A stretch of 64,000 bases of DNA from Streptomyces glomeratus (GTDB lineage Bacteria > Actinomycetota > Actinomycetes > Streptomycetales > Streptomycetaceae): contig NZ_JAKEEB010000002.1 in NCBI RefSeq assembly GCF_021462825.1, positions 310,001-374,000 of the forward strand, read 5' to 3'. Positions 15,706 through 24,579 of the stretch are shown in pieces (the stretch's first letter is position 1; each line of letters opens with the position of its first letter). Position numbers and translations under genes: made by a program. The notes beneath the pieces are model-generated. The model worked only from the letters and a program-made list of their open reading frames with translations, ran no database searches and was not told where the DNA came from.

Positions 15706-15984
15706 ATGGACCGTGATGACGAGCAACTGCTGCGCGGCCGGATCTACGGCCGCGACCACGACGATCCCGACCCGGGCCCACGCCCGGGACGCCGCTACGC
15801 CGAACTGGTCGGCGGACCGCTGGACGGCCTGCTCCTCGACATCACCGGCTGGACCCGGGACGAGATCGGCACCGGGGTCGCCCTCCCCACCGAGCTGGGC
15901 CGGTTCGGCGCCGGCGGCCGGGCCGTGTACGACCCGCGCCCCGGCGACCAGCGCCGCTTCGACTGGTCCGGCGACATTCCCTGA
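15706..15984 (+). CDS. Small hypothetical protein
   Basis: 92 residues, charged N-terminus (MDRDDEQLLRGRIYGRDHDDPD), then YAELVGGPLDGLLLDITGW, ELGRFGAGGRAVYDPR and a WSGDIP end. No signal or membrane helix. Codon use is typical of a real gene in this genome. The ATG has a GAGGCT six nt upstream that could serve either as a leaderless -10 or as a weak ribosome site. Precedes the alkylsulfatase by 110 bp on the same strand. Not recognised as a named domain. Confidence 0.7.
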   Translation: MDRDDEQLLRGRIYGRDHDDPDPGPRPGRRYAELVGGPLDGLLLDITGWTRDEIGTGVALPTELGRFGAGGRAVYDPRPGDQRRFDWSGDIP

Positions 15985-16093
15985 CCGCACACCGCAGGGC
16001 GGCGGGGTGGCGAACGGGTCGCGGGTGAGGATCCGCAGCCTCGAACGGCCCCCACCGCTGGCCTCCGGCACCGCGCGCCCCGAAGCTGGCTCC

Positions 16094-17938
16094 ATGGACG
16101 CCGCGCCCCGTGACGGACTGCCGCCCTTCGAGGACCTGACCGACTTCGAGAACGCCGACCGCGGGTTCGTCGCCGCTCTCGTCCCCGCGGTGGTGACGGA
16201 CGGGGACGGGCGGGTGGTGTGGGACGGGGACGCGTACGGGTTCCTCGACGGGGACTGTCCGGGCACCGCGCACCCGAGCCTGTGGCGTCAGTCGCAGCTG
16301 TGCGCGCGGCAGGGGCTGTACGAGGTGACCGAGGGCGTGTACCAGGTGCGTGGACTCGGTCTGGCCAATATGACGCTCGTCGAGGGTACGAGGGGCGTCG
16401 TAGTCGTCGATCCGCTCGTCTCCGCCGAGTGCGCCGCGGCGGCCCTCGCCCTGTACCGGAGCCACCGCGGGGAGCGGCCCGTCACCGGGCTCGTCTACAC
16501 CCACTCCCACGTCGACCACTTCGGGGGCGCCCGGGGTGTGCTGCCGCGCGAGGCGGAGGCCGGGGTGCCGGTGCTGGCGCCCGCCGGGTTCCTGGAACAC
16601 GCGGTCAGCGAGAACGTGCACGCGGGGCCCGCGATGTCCCGCCGCGCCGCGTTCATGCACGGCACCCGGCTGCCGAAGGCGCCCGACGCGCACATCGGAA
16701 CGGGTCTCGGCACGACCCTGTCCACCGGTACGGTCACCCTCGTCCCGCCGACCCTCGACATCACGCACACCGGGCAGCGGGAGACCGTCGACGGCGTGCC
16801 GATCCTGTTCCAGCCGACCCCGGGCACCGAGGCGCCGGCCGAGATGAACTTCCTCTTCCCCGAGCGGCGCGCCCTGTGCCTGGCCGAGAACGTCACGCAC
16901 ACCCTGCACAACATCCTGACCCTGCGCGGCGCCCCCGTCCGCGACGCCCGTGCGTGGTCCCGCTACCTCGACGAGGCCATCGACCTCTTCGGTGACGCCT
17001 ACGACGTGGCCTTCGCCTCGCACCACTGGCCGACCTGGGGGCACGAGAACGTGGTCCGGCTGCTGGCCGAGCAGCGGGATCTGTACGCGTATCTGCACGA
17101 CCAGACCCTGCGGCTGCTGAACGACGGTCTGACGGGCGCGGAGATCGCGGAGGAGCTGCGGCTGCCGCCCGCGCTGGAGGGCGCCTGGCACGCGCGCGGC
17201 TACTACGGGTCCCTGAACCACAACGTCAAGGGCGTCTACCAGCGGTACCTGGGCTGGTACGACGGCAACCCCGCGCACCTGTGGGAGCATCCGCCGGCCG
17301 CCCTCGCCAGGCGGTACGTGGAGGTGGCGGGCGGCCCGGAGGCGATGCTCGCGGCGGCCCGCCGCTACGCCGACGCCGGTGACCTGCGCTTCGCCGCGAC
17401 GCTCCTCAACCACCTCGTCTTCGCCGACCCGGACGACGAGCAGGCGAAGGAGGCGCTGGCGGGTGTGTACGAGCGGCTCGGGCACGGCGCCGAGAACGGG
17501 CCCTGGCGCAACATCTACCTGACCGGCGCGCTGGAACTGCGCGAGGGGACGGGCGGCTCCGCCGTCATCGGCGACACCGCCGGAATGACATCGGCGCTCA
17601 CCGTGAGCATGCTGCTCGACGCCATCGCGGTCCGCATCGACGGGCCCCGCGCGGCGCAGGAGCCACGCCTGGTCATCGACCTGGTCGTGATCGACGAGCA
17701 GTGCCGGCACCGCATCAATCTGGAACACGGCGCGCTCACGCACCGCAGCCTGCCGCTGCACCGCACACCGAAGCCGCACGCGGGCCTGACCCTCACCCTG
17801 ACCCGTCCCGAACTGCTGGGTCTGCTGGCGGGCAGCGGACTCGCGGGCATCGAAACGGACGGCGACCGGGACCTGCTGAAACGGCTGTTCTCGTATGTGA
17901 CGCGGCCGGAGAAGGACTTCGCGATCGTCACGCCGTGA
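16094..17938 (+). CDS. Alkyl sulfatase (SdsA1-like, MBL fold type III sulfatase)
   Basis: 614 residues. N-terminal metallo-beta-lactamase domain with the binuclear zinc motif THSHVDHFGG (136-145), conserved E in PGTEAPAEMNFLFPE, N/H residues in LAENVTHTLHN and the SHHWPTWG segment. An all-alpha dimerisation region follows (KGVYQRYLGWYDGNP) and a C-terminal SCP2-like lipid-binding domain (about 490-610). It hydrolyses primary alkyl sulfates such as SDS. Family members are usually secreted or cytoplasmic; no signal peptide is evident here. The start at 16094 is not well supported by a ribosome site. Confidence 0.93.
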   Translation: MDAAPRDGLPPFEDLTDFENADRGFVAALVPAVVTDGDGRVVWDGDAYGFLDGDCPGTAHPSLWRQSQLCARQGLYEVTEGVYQVRGLGLANMTLVEGTRGVVVVDPLVSAECAAAALALYRSHRGERPVTGLVYTHSHVDHFGGARGVLPREAEAGVPVLAPAGFLEHAVSENVHAGPAMSRRAAFMHGTRLPKAPDAHIGTGLGTTLSTGTVTLVPPTLDITHTGQRETVDGVPILFQPTPGTEAPAEMNFLFPERRALCLAENVTHTLHNILTLRGAPVRDARAWSRYLDEAIDLFGDAYDVAFASHHWPTWGHENVVRLLAEQRDLYAYLHDQTLRLLNDGLTGAEIAEELRLPPALEGAWHARGYYGSLNHNVKGVYQRYLGWYDGNPAHLWEHPPAALARRYVEVAGGPEAMLAAARRYADAGDLRFAATLLNHLVFADPDDEQAKEALAGVYERLGHGAENGPWRNIYLTGALELREGTGGSAVIGDTAGMTSALTVSMLLDAIAVRIDGPRAAQEPRLVIDLVVIDEQCRHRINLEHGALTHRSLPLHRTPKPHAGLTLTLTRPELLGLLAGSGLAGIETDGDRDLLKRLFSYVTRPEKDFAIVTP

Positions 17939-18056
17939 GAGGGGGCGGACCGTCGCCGCCGGTCGGCGGCCGCACGCCACCGGGACAGCCGGTCTGACGA
18001 TCAGTCGATCGGGGCGTATGCAGTTTGCGCCCAACGGCCTGTCCCGGTGGGCGGGG

Positions 18057-19412
18057 TCAGAGCGGCGGCTGTGCCGGAGCCGGGCCCAGGGTCGTGGTGC
18101 CCGGGGCGGTGCGGTGGCCGAGGCCCGTGCGGTAGGCGTCCAGGGCCGCCTCCATCCGGCCGGTGCGCCGCAGCAGATCGCCCAGCAGCCGGCACAGGTC
18201 CGCCAGGTCACCCGCCGCGCCCGCCCGCTCCAGCAGGCTGAGCGCCCTGACGTAGTGCTCCTCCGCGGTCTCCGTATCCCTGGCGTCCTCGGCGATGATG
18301 CCGAGGAGGCGGTGCGCGGCCGCCGAGTGCACCGCGCCCCGCTCGGGGCCGATGTCGCCGAGGACGCCGTGCAGCAGCTCCGCGGCCTCCTCGGACTTCC
18401 CGCGCCGGTGCAGCACGTCCGCGAGCTCCACCGCGACCTGGCTGCTGTAGAGGGCGGCCCGCTTCTCGGCGAGGGTGGCGAGCGCCTCGCGCAACTCGTC
18501 CTCCGCTCGCCTCAGTTCGCCGTTCTGGGCGTGGAGATAGCCGCGCATCCAGTGGCATTTGGCCAGCTCGGTGCGGATCTGCAACTGCCGGTACAGCTCG
18601 GCCGCCTTGGCGAGGTTGGTGTCCGCCTCGGCGACGCGTCCCTCCGCGAGGAGCGTGCGGGCGACCGAGCGGTGCATACGGGCCACCAGCGCGGGATCCC
18701 GCACCTGGGGCGCGAGTGCCAGCGCGTACTCGGCCGCCTGGGCCGCCCTCACCTGGGCGCCCATGTCCATGTACGGGCCGATGGCGCTCGCGTAGAGCAG
18801 CAGCAGAGCGTCCGGATCGTGCAGTCCGGAGCGGTTCAGCTCGTCGAGGGTGGACTCCAGCAGATAGCAGGCGTAGCGGAGTTCACCCGCGAGGTAGTGG
18901 GAGACGGCGCGCCCGCGCAGCGCCGGGGCCCGGCTTGGCAGCGGGGCGTCGGCCAGGCACCTCTCGGCCCGCTCGAAGTACTGCCGGCCCGTCGCGAGGT
19001 CGCCCAGCTCCAGGGCGCACTCGCCGAGCCCGAGCAGCGCGGCGGCCTGCTCGGCCTCCAGCGCGTGGGCCTCCGCCTCGGCCAGCAGCGCGCCGTACTG
19101 GTCGGCCGCGACCTCGGCCTCCCCCGTGGCGAGGGTGCGCTGGGCGTCGGTCAGCCGGAGCCGCAGCGCGGTGGCGAGATGGGCCGGACGGCCGGTCACC
19201 AGTTCCTCGTACGCGATGCCGAGCCGCTCGGCGATGTGCCGCAGCGCCTCGTCGGAGGGGCGGACCCGGCCGGCCTCCAGGGTGGAGATGTAGGCGGGCG
19301 TGTAAGCGGGTTCGGCCAACTGCCGCTGGGTCAGTCCCCGTTCGCGCCGGAGCTGCTGCACCCTGCGCCCGATGGTCTCCGGGTCGTCCCGCTTCACCAT
19401 GCGATCAATCAT
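18057..19412 (-). CDS. XRE-type regulator with C-terminal TPR domain
   Basis: About 451 residues. Helix-turn-helix at residues 14-70 (IGRRVQQLRRERGLTQRQLAEPAYTPAYISTLEAGRVRPSDEALRHIAERLG). The rest is an array of about nine TPR-like helical repeats (for example QAAALLGLGECALELGDLATGRQYFERAERCL). This is the architecture of RRNPP peptide-responsive regulators, although Streptomyces XRE-TPR proteins are mostly unstudied. Two starts are possible, the ATG at 19412 (MIDRMVKRDD) or at 19400; neither has a strong ribosome site. It is divergent from a 66-residue exported peptide gene, and both promoters carry the box GTGCTTA(A/C)T. Confidence 0.9.
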   Translation of the reverse strand: MIDRMVKRDDPETIGRRVQQLRRERGLTQRQLAEPAYTPAYISTLEAGRVRPSDEALRHIAERLGIAYEELVTGRPAHLATALRLRLTDAQRTLATGEAEVAADQYGALLAEAEAHALEAEQAAALLGLGECALELGDLATGRQYFERAERCLADAPLPSRAPALRGRAVSHYLAGELRYACYLLESTLDELNRSGLHDPDALLLLYASAIGPYMDMGAQVRAAQAAEYALALAPQVRDPALVARMHRSVARTLLAEGRVAEADTNLAKAAELYRQLQIRTELAKCHWMRGYLHAQNGELRRAEDELREALATLAEKRAALYSSQVAVELADVLHRRGKSEEAAELLHGVLGDIGPERGAVHSAAAHRLLGIIAEDARDTETAEEHYVRALSLLERAGAAGDLADLCRLLGDLLRRTGRMEAALDAYRTGLGHRTAPGTTTLGPAPAQPPL

Positions 19413-19415
19413 GCC

Positions 19416-19521
19416 AGTAAGCACAGTTGAGGAGGCCGGTTTCTGACTTTTCGTCAACAAGGGGGGCTTCCGTCGTGCCCGCCGAGCCCCTAGGTTGGGA
19501 ACCACGTTAAACGTGCTTAAT
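19416..19521. promoter_or_regulatory. Shared GTGCTTA(A/C)T boxes in the XRE-TPR / peptide divergent promoter
   Basis: GTGCTTACT on the minus strand (19416-19424), directly next to the regulator ATG, and GTGCTTAAT on the plus strand (19513-19521), 29 bp before the peptide GTG. Eight of nine bases agree. The plus copy lies in an A/T-rich patch, GTTAAACGTGCTTAATAC. These are candidate binding sites for the regulator. Confidence 0.4.
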
Positions 19522-19550
19522 ACGTCGCTGTAATTGCGAGGTCGGTTGCC

Positions 19551-19751
19551 GTGCCCGGACGCCCTTCCGTGCTCCATGGACGCATATCCGCGCGTTACGT
19601 CAGAGGATTCGGCGCAGCCGTCGTCGCCGTGGCCGCCCTGGTCACCGCGGCCAACGCGGGCCCTGCGCGGGCCGCCCAGCCGGAGCCGGTCCGGCACGTC
19701 CACGGCGTCTCCCCTCAGGACCTCTCCGCGCGGGACGGGTCCACCCGATAG
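19551..19751 (+). CDS. Small exported peptide precursor
   Basis: 66 residues: basic N-terminus (MPGRPSVLHGRISARYVRG), hydrophobic core GAAVVAVAALVTAANAG, probable signal peptidase site after PARA, leaving a mature peptide of about 25 residues, AQPEPVRHVHGVSPQDLSAR plus DGSTR. GAGG lies 9 nt upstream of the GTG. No cysteines, so not a disulfide peptide or bacteriocin of that type. It is divergent from an XRE-TPR regulator and followed after 37 bp by an M20 amidohydrolase. A signal peptide for the regulator is a reasonable hypothesis, not a known fact. Confidence 0.7.
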   Translation: MPGRPSVLHGRISARYVRGFGAAVVAVAALVTAANAGPARAAQPEPVRHVHGVSPQDLSARDGSTR

Positions 19752-19776
19752 CCGGGTCGCCCGGCGGCGCGCCCCA

Positions 19777-19782
19777 TACCCT
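19777..19782 (+). promoter_or_regulatory. -10 element TACCCT of a probable leaderless M20 gene
   Basis: TACCCT ends 6 nt before the GTG at 19789, with no ribosome site between. The M20 gene may thus have its own promoter even though it lies 37 bp behind the peptide gene. Confidence 0.45.
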
Positions 19783-19788
19783 GGCCCC

Positions 19789-21030
19789 GTGACCTCTCCC
19801 GCCGCCCGCACCGCGCTGGACCTCACCGCCGACCTGCCCGTGGCCGACCTGGAGGACTGCTACCGGGACCTGCACCGCCACCCGGAGCTGTCCCTGGGCG
19901 AGCACCGGACCGCGGGAAGGCTCGCGGAGCGGCTGCGCACGGCCGGGTACGAGACCACCGAGGGCGTCGGCGGCACCGGTGTCGTCGGGGTGCTGCGCAA
20001 CGGCGACGGGCCCACCGTCCTGCTCCGCGCCGACCTGGACGCCCTGCCGGTCGCCGAGGAGACGGGCCTGCCGTACGCCTCCGAGGTGCCGGGCGTGATG
20101 CACGCCTGCGGGCACGATCTGCACGTCACCTGGCTGGCGGGCGCGGCGGGTGCGCTGGCCGCCGGGCGCGACACATGGTCGGGCACGCTGCTGGTGGTGG
20201 GCCAGCCCGCCGAGGAGACCGGCGAGGGCGCGCGGGCGATGGTCGCGGACGGGCTGTACGAGCGCTTCCCGCGCCCCGGCGTCCTGCTCGCCCAGCACGC
20301 GGCACCGGGCCCGGCCGGGCTCTACGCGCACCGCCCGGGGCTGATCCTGTCGGCCTCGACGGACGTGGACATCGTCGTGCACGGCCGGGGCGGCCACGGC
20401 TCGCGCCCGGAGTCGACCGTGGACCCCGTGGTGACGGCCGCGTACCTCGTCACCCGGCTGCAGACCGTCGTCGGCCGGGAGATCGCGCCGCGCGACTCCG
20501 CGGTGCTGACGGTGGGCCGGATCGAGGCGGGCACCCGGCACAACATCATCCCGTCGACGGCGCACATCGCGCTGAACCTGCGCACACAGTCGGCCGACGT
20601 GCGCGACCGGATGATCGCAGCGGTTCGGCGGATCGCGGCGGGCGAGTGCCTGGCCGCGGGCTGCCCGCGCGAACCGGAGGTGACCGTCGGCGCGGACTTC
20701 CCGGTCACGGTCAACGACGCCGCCGCCCACCGTCGCGTGGCCACCGCGCACGAGGAGGTGTTCGGTGCCGCCACGGTCTTCGACCCGGGCCCGGCGATGG
20801 GCAGCGAGGACTTCCCGCACCTCGCGGCGGACGGGACACCGTACGCCTACTGGTTCGTCACGAGCACCCCTGCCGACGTCTGGGAGGCGGCACCGGGCGC
20901 GGACCTCATGGAGAAGTTCGCGGAGGTCCCGAGCAACCACAGCCCCCGCTTCGCACCCGACCTGTCCACACTCGTCCCCGGCATCCGGGCGCTGGTGACG
21001 GGGGCGGTGGCCCACTTGTCCCTGGCGTGA
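19789..21030 (+). CDS. M20 family amidohydrolase / peptidase
   Basis: 413 residues, two-domain M20D amidohydrolase of the hippurate hydrolase/IAA-amino acid hydrolase type. Metal-binding and catalytic motifs: RHPELS (about 29), LRADLDALPVAEETGLP (about 78), MHACGHDLH (about 104), QPAEETGEGA (about 139) and the C-terminal GSEDFPHLA. The dimerisation lid contains HGRGGHGSRPE. It cleaves N-acyl amino acids or small peptides in the cytosol. Context next to an exported peptide and a TPR regulator would allow it to degrade or process a signal peptide, but that is speculative. Confidence 0.93.
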   Translation: MTSPAARTALDLTADLPVADLEDCYRDLHRHPELSLGEHRTAGRLAERLRTAGYETTEGVGGTGVVGVLRNGDGPTVLLRADLDALPVAEETGLPYASEVPGVMHACGHDLHVTWLAGAAGALAAGRDTWSGTLLVVGQPAEETGEGARAMVADGLYERFPRPGVLLAQHAAPGPAGLYAHRPGLILSASTDVDIVVHGRGGHGSRPESTVDPVVTAAYLVTRLQTVVGREIAPRDSAVLTVGRIEAGTRHNIIPSTAHIALNLRTQSADVRDRMIAAVRRIAAGECLAAGCPREPEVTVGADFPVTVNDAAAHRRVATAHEEVFGAATVFDPGPAMGSEDFPHLAADGTPYAYWFVTSTPADVWEAAPGADLMEKFAEVPSNHSPRFAPDLSTLVPGIRALVTGAVAHLSLA

Positions 21031-21096
21031 CCCAGTCGTGTGGACCCTGTCTGGTCCGCACGCACCGACGCCCCACGAGGGCGTGTCCCCGCCCCG

Positions 21097-22443
21097 TCAC
21101 GGCTGGGTCTGAAGCCCGCCCTGAAGACGGCGGAGGTGCGTGTACACGTGGTTCAGGGCGCCCTCGCGGCTCCCCGGGACCCGTTCCCGCAACCGGGCGA
21201 GGCCCGGGCCCAGTTCGCGCGCCCGGGCCCTGTCCGTCATGCGGCCCCACTGGTGGTGGGCACGGTCGGCGGCCGCCTCCACCGCCGGGTCCCCGGGGGC
21301 CTGCCCGGCGGCGAGGCGGGCGGCGGCGACCGCCAGCCAGGTCTCACAGCTGCGGCCGGGGTCGCCCGCGAGCATCGCGAGATCTGCCCGGACCTCCATC
21401 CAGTGCAGTACCTCCGGGGAACCGGCACCGTGCTCCCGCAGCGCGGCCTGCTCCCACCCCGCGGCGAGCGCATCGGCCTCCGCGTGCCTGCCCTCCTGCA
21501 CGGCGGCCGTGAGCGCGGCGTGCGGGTCCGGGGGCGACGACGGGACGGCGGCCCGGGGCCCTCGGGCGGGCGGGAGCACGACGACGGGCTGGGGGGCCTG
21601 CGGCACACCGGCGGCCTGCGGCACACCGGCGGGCTGGGGCACACCCGCAGGCTGCGGCGGCGCGGGGACGGGCGGGACTCCGGTGCTCCGAGGGACGTCG
21701 GCGGTGTGGCCGGGGGGCGCGGGGTGCGCGGCGTGGGCGCCGGCCGGGACGTACCCGGCGGGAGGGGTGCGCCAAGGCCGATGAGGCAGCGAGGAGTTGA
21801 CGGCCGGTGCCAGGATGACGTCTCCCGCCGCGTCCGTCGGTGCGCCCGTCTCGGCGAGCGCCCGGGCGAGGGCCTGGTGGTGGAGGGTCTCGGGGTCCGG
21901 GCGGTGGCCGCTGCGCAGGATCGTCGCCACGGTCTTCATGTACGCGGGAACCGCCAGCGCACGGCGCGGGGGCGGCGGGGCGACACGGCCGTAGAGGAGA
22001 ACGGACGGACCGCAGTCCAGGGGCCGGGTGCGCAACTGCTGCCAGGTCTCGGCATCGGCGTGCAGATCCGCGAACACCGTCGTCGCGCCGGGCGGCCGCA
22101 GACGCAGCTCCTCGCGGATCCAGTGCCAGGGGAAGCCGGTGTAGCGCACGGTCGCCGGGGTGGTACGGGCCAGCGCCAGGTGGGGCAGCCGCTCGCGGCG
22201 GTCGAGCTGGAGCTGTCCGGTGAGGAAGACCGTCAGCGGGCCGGGCGCGGCCGCGGCGGCCCGCAGCCGGGTGAGGACCGCCTGCGGCTCCAGCGGGTCG
22301 GCGAGTTCGACCACGTTGGCCGTGTCCGTGCCGGACAGCACCGGGGGTGCGACGGCCGCGAGCACCGGGAGCACGGAGGCCGCGTCCACCAGGCACCCCC
22401 GGCCCGCCGGCGAGGCCGCGAGCAACAGCACGGTTCCGGGCAT
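21097..22443 (-). CDS. Hypothetical protein with proline-rich repeat linker
   Basis: 448 residues, family not recognised. The N-terminal half (about 1-195) looks globular: MPGTVLLLAASPAGRGCLVDA, LTVFLTGQLQLDRRERLPHLAL, and LLYGRVAPPPPRR. A Pro/Ala linker (about 225-300) contains repeated PAGVPQ units. The C-terminal part (about 310-448) is helical, TPR-like (AALTAAVQEGRHAEADALAAGWEQAALREHGAGSPEVLHWMEVRADLAML). No signal or membrane helix. Upstream neighbour is the SpoIIE phosphatase on the same strand, 125 bp away, so a regulatory link is possible but unproven. Confidence 0.75.
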   Translation of the reverse strand: MPGTVLLLAASPAGRGCLVDAASVLPVLAAVAPPVLSGTDTANVVELADPLEPQAVLTRLRAAAAAPGPLTVFLTGQLQLDRRERLPHLALARTTPATVRYTGFPWHWIREELRLRPPGATTVFADLHADAETWQQLRTRPLDCGPSVLLYGRVAPPPPRRALAVPAYMKTVATILRSGHRPDPETLHHQALARALAETGAPTDAAGDVILAPAVNSSLPHRPWRTPPAGYVPAGAHAAHPAPPGHTADVPRSTGVPPVPAPPQPAGVPQPAGVPQAAGVPQAPQPVVVLPPARGPRAAVPSSPPDPHAALTAAVQEGRHAEADALAAGWEQAALREHGAGSPEVLHWMEVRADLAMLAGDPGRSCETWLAVAAARLAAGQAPGDPAVEAAADRAHHQWGRMTDRARARELGPGLARLRERVPGSREGALNHVYTHLRRLQGGLQTQP

Positions 22444-22568
22444 CGTTCCCTCCCCGATCGATCACGTACGGCAGCACGGTAACCGCTGCGCCTGCAAAGC
22501 TGCGACGAAGGACGGACAAACGCCGGTTGCCCGGCCCGTGTTGTGCGGCAGGGGGGTGAGGCGGCGGC

Positions 22569-23816
22569 TCACCGGCCGCCGGGCGGATGCGGTCGTCGTA
22601 CCGCGAAGATCGTCGTGTCGTCGGCGAGGCGGCCCCCGCAGTGGCGCAGCGTGCCATCGCGGACGAGGCGCACCAGACGGCCGGGCTCGGCGGCACGGGG
22701 GTCCTCGGCCACCGCACGCGCCACCCGGTCGCCCAGCGGGAAGAAGCGCCCGTTGGTGTCCCGCGCCTCCGACACCCCGTCCGTGACCAGCAGCAGCGTC
22801 TCGCCGGGGGCGAGCGGTACACGCAGCGGGCCCTGGTGGCCGGAGGCGGCGAGGTCGCCGAGACCCAGCGGCAAGCGCCCGCCGGGCGGCAGCCGCCGTA
22901 CCTCGCCGGGCCTGACCACCAGCGGCGGCTCGTGCCCGAAGTTGATGTACTCCATGTGCCCGGGGTCGGCCGGCGGGAAGCCGATCAGCAGGGCGGTCGC
23001 GAAGCGATCGCTCTCGTCCCGGCCGATGGCCGCGCCGTAGCGGACGTGCCGCCGCATCCCGGTCTCCAGCCGGTCGGCGACCTTGCCGAGACACGGCTCG
23101 TGGTAGGCCGCCTCGCGGAAGGTGCCGAGCAGCGCCGACGCGGCCGCGACCGCGCCGAGCCCCTTGCCCTGGACGTCACCGATCAGGACGCGGGTGCCCC
23201 GGGGGCCCGGCTGGATGTCGTAGAAGTCGCCGCCGACACGGGCCACGCTGTCGGCGGCGAGGTACACCGCCGCGTGGTCGAGGCCGCCCCAGCCGGCCGG
23301 CAGCGGGCGCAGCACCGTGCGCCGGGTGGCCTCGGCGATGTCCTGCATGTGCAGCATGCGCCGCTCCCCGCGCAGCCGCACCGCACAGGCCAGCACGGCC
23401 ATCAGGCCGCCCAGGACGACGAGGATGAAGTCGGGCAAACCGCTCTGGAACTGGTGCGGCCAGCCGTTGTCCTCCAGCTTGTAGGTGAGGACGGCGAGTA
23501 CCGCGACGGCGACCGTGCCCCGCAGCCCGCAGATCGCGGCCGCGACACCGGGCACCAGCACGACCCAGGAGATCGTCCGGAAATTGCCGCTGGTGGCCCA
23601 GTCGAAGGCGACGACGCCGAGGAGCAGCACCAGCGGCGGTATCCAGGCGACACTGCGCCCGCGCACGCGCAGCAGCTGCGACCGCACGCTCAGGGCATCG
23701 GCCCCCGTGGGCTGCGGAAGCCGCTCCCGGAGAAACTCCACAGGGCCGCCGGGGCCGCCGGGACCGATGGCTTCGGGAGCGGGCGCCCCGTCGTGGGATG
23801 GTCGCCTGGTGGGCAC
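22569..23816 (-). CDS. Membrane-bound SpoIIE-type PP2C phosphatase
   Basis: 415 residues. Three to four membrane helices around residues 55-165 (SVAWIPPLVLLLGVVAFDWA, ISWVVLVPGVAAAICGL, FILVVLGGLMAVLACAVRL), then a PP2C/SpoIIE domain from about 185 to 405 with the metal-binding aspartates in VGGDFYDIQPG and IGDVQGKGLGA, and the late DGVSEARD and LADDTTIFAV. It dephosphorylates serine/threonine residues, typically in anti-anti-sigma (STAS) proteins. GTG start with AAGGG 8 nt upstream. It follows the NAD(P)-binding protein gene by 24 bp and is probably cotranscribed with it. Confidence 0.93.
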   Translation of the reverse strand: MPTRRPSHDGAPAPEAIGPGGPGGPVEFLRERLPQPTGADALSVRSQLLRVRGRSVAWIPPLVLLLGVVAFDWATSGNFRTISWVVLVPGVAAAICGLRGTVAVAVLAVLTYKLEDNGWPHQFQSGLPDFILVVLGGLMAVLACAVRLRGERRMLHMQDIAEATRRTVLRPLPAGWGGLDHAAVYLAADSVARVGGDFYDIQPGPRGTRVLIGDVQGKGLGAVAAASALLGTFREAAYHEPCLGKVADRLETGMRRHVRYGAAIGRDESDRFATALLIGFPPADPGHMEYINFGHEPPLVVRPGEVRRLPPGGRLPLGLGDLAASGHQGPLRVPLAPGETLLLVTDGVSEARDTNGRFFPLGDRVARAVAEDPRAAEPGRLVRLVRDGTLRHCGGRLADDTTIFAVRRPHPPGGR

Positions 23817-23840
23817 CGCACCGCCCTTCCGCCTCGTCCT

Positions 23841-24476
23841 TCAGTACGCGACCGACATGCGGGCGCGCACATGGGCGCCCCGCTCCAGTTCGTCGACGAA
23901 CGCGACCGCGTAGTCCTCGGCGCTGATCCGGCTGGCGCCGTACGCGTCGGTGAGCAGCTGGTCACCGCCCACCCGGTAATGGCCGGTGCGCTCGCCGGGC
24001 GCGATCTCGGCGGGGGGCGAGATATACGTCCAGTCCACGTCGTCGACGGTGCGGAAGTACTCCAGGGCCGAGCGGTGGGCGAGCGCCTCGGGCCGGACCG
24101 CCTCGGGGAAGCCGGGCCGGTCGCAGAGTTCCTCGCCGGGGGCGACCTCCAGGCTGCCCGCGCCGCCCACCACGACGAGCCGTCGCACCTTGGCATCCCT
24201 TACCCCCTGCACGAGGGCGCGGTTCAGGGAGAGGAACGGTTCCTCGGGATCCGAGCCGTCCCGCGGCGGTGCGCACGCGCTGGCCACCACGTCCGCCCCG
24301 GCCGACAGCGAGGCCGCCTTCACGGGATCGGAGGCATCCGCCGCGGCGGCGGTCACCCCCGGCACGGGCGACTGGCCGGAGCGGCTCACTGCCGTGACCC
24401 GGTGGCCGCGCTGCGTCGCCTCCGCTGCGATCCGGCTGCCCACCATGCCCGTGGCGCCGAACAGCACGATCCTCAT
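23841..24476 (-). CDS. NAD(P)-binding oxidoreductase (atypical SDR, NmrA-like)
   Basis: 211 residues. N-terminal Rossmann motif MRIVLFGATGMVGSRIAAEA, then RGHRVTAVSRSG, a VRRLVVVGGAGSLEV strand and a YISPPAEI segment typical of the NAD(P)H-binding DUF2867/YwnB group. No Tyr-x-x-x-Lys catalytic pair is obvious. ATG at 24476 with GGGG just upstream. Likely a redox-sensing or dehydratase-like protein; substrate unknown. First gene of a probable operon with the SpoIIE phosphatase. Confidence 0.88.
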   Translation of the reverse strand: MRIVLFGATGMVGSRIAAEATQRGHRVTAVSRSGQSPVPGVTAAAADASDPVKAASLSAGADVVASACAPPRDGSDPEEPFLSLNRALVQGVRDAKVRRLVVVGGAGSLEVAPGEELCDRPGFPEAVRPEALAHRSALEYFRTVDDVDWTYISPPAEIAPGERTGHYRVGGDQLLTDAYGASRISAEDYAVAFVDELERGAHVRARMSVAY

Positions 24477-24579
24477 GAGCCCCAGCGAAACACGGTGCGG
24501 GAACCCACGCATCCCGACTTGCCGCCCGCCCTGGCCCGGTGTGCCCTGGAGTACGGGGCGAGGAGAGAGGAGTGCTCCC

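Noticed and set aside
17951..17970. GCCGCC/GGCGGC hairpin after the alkylsulfatase as terminator
   Set aside because: Only 6 bp and in a very GC-rich stretch where such matches are common.
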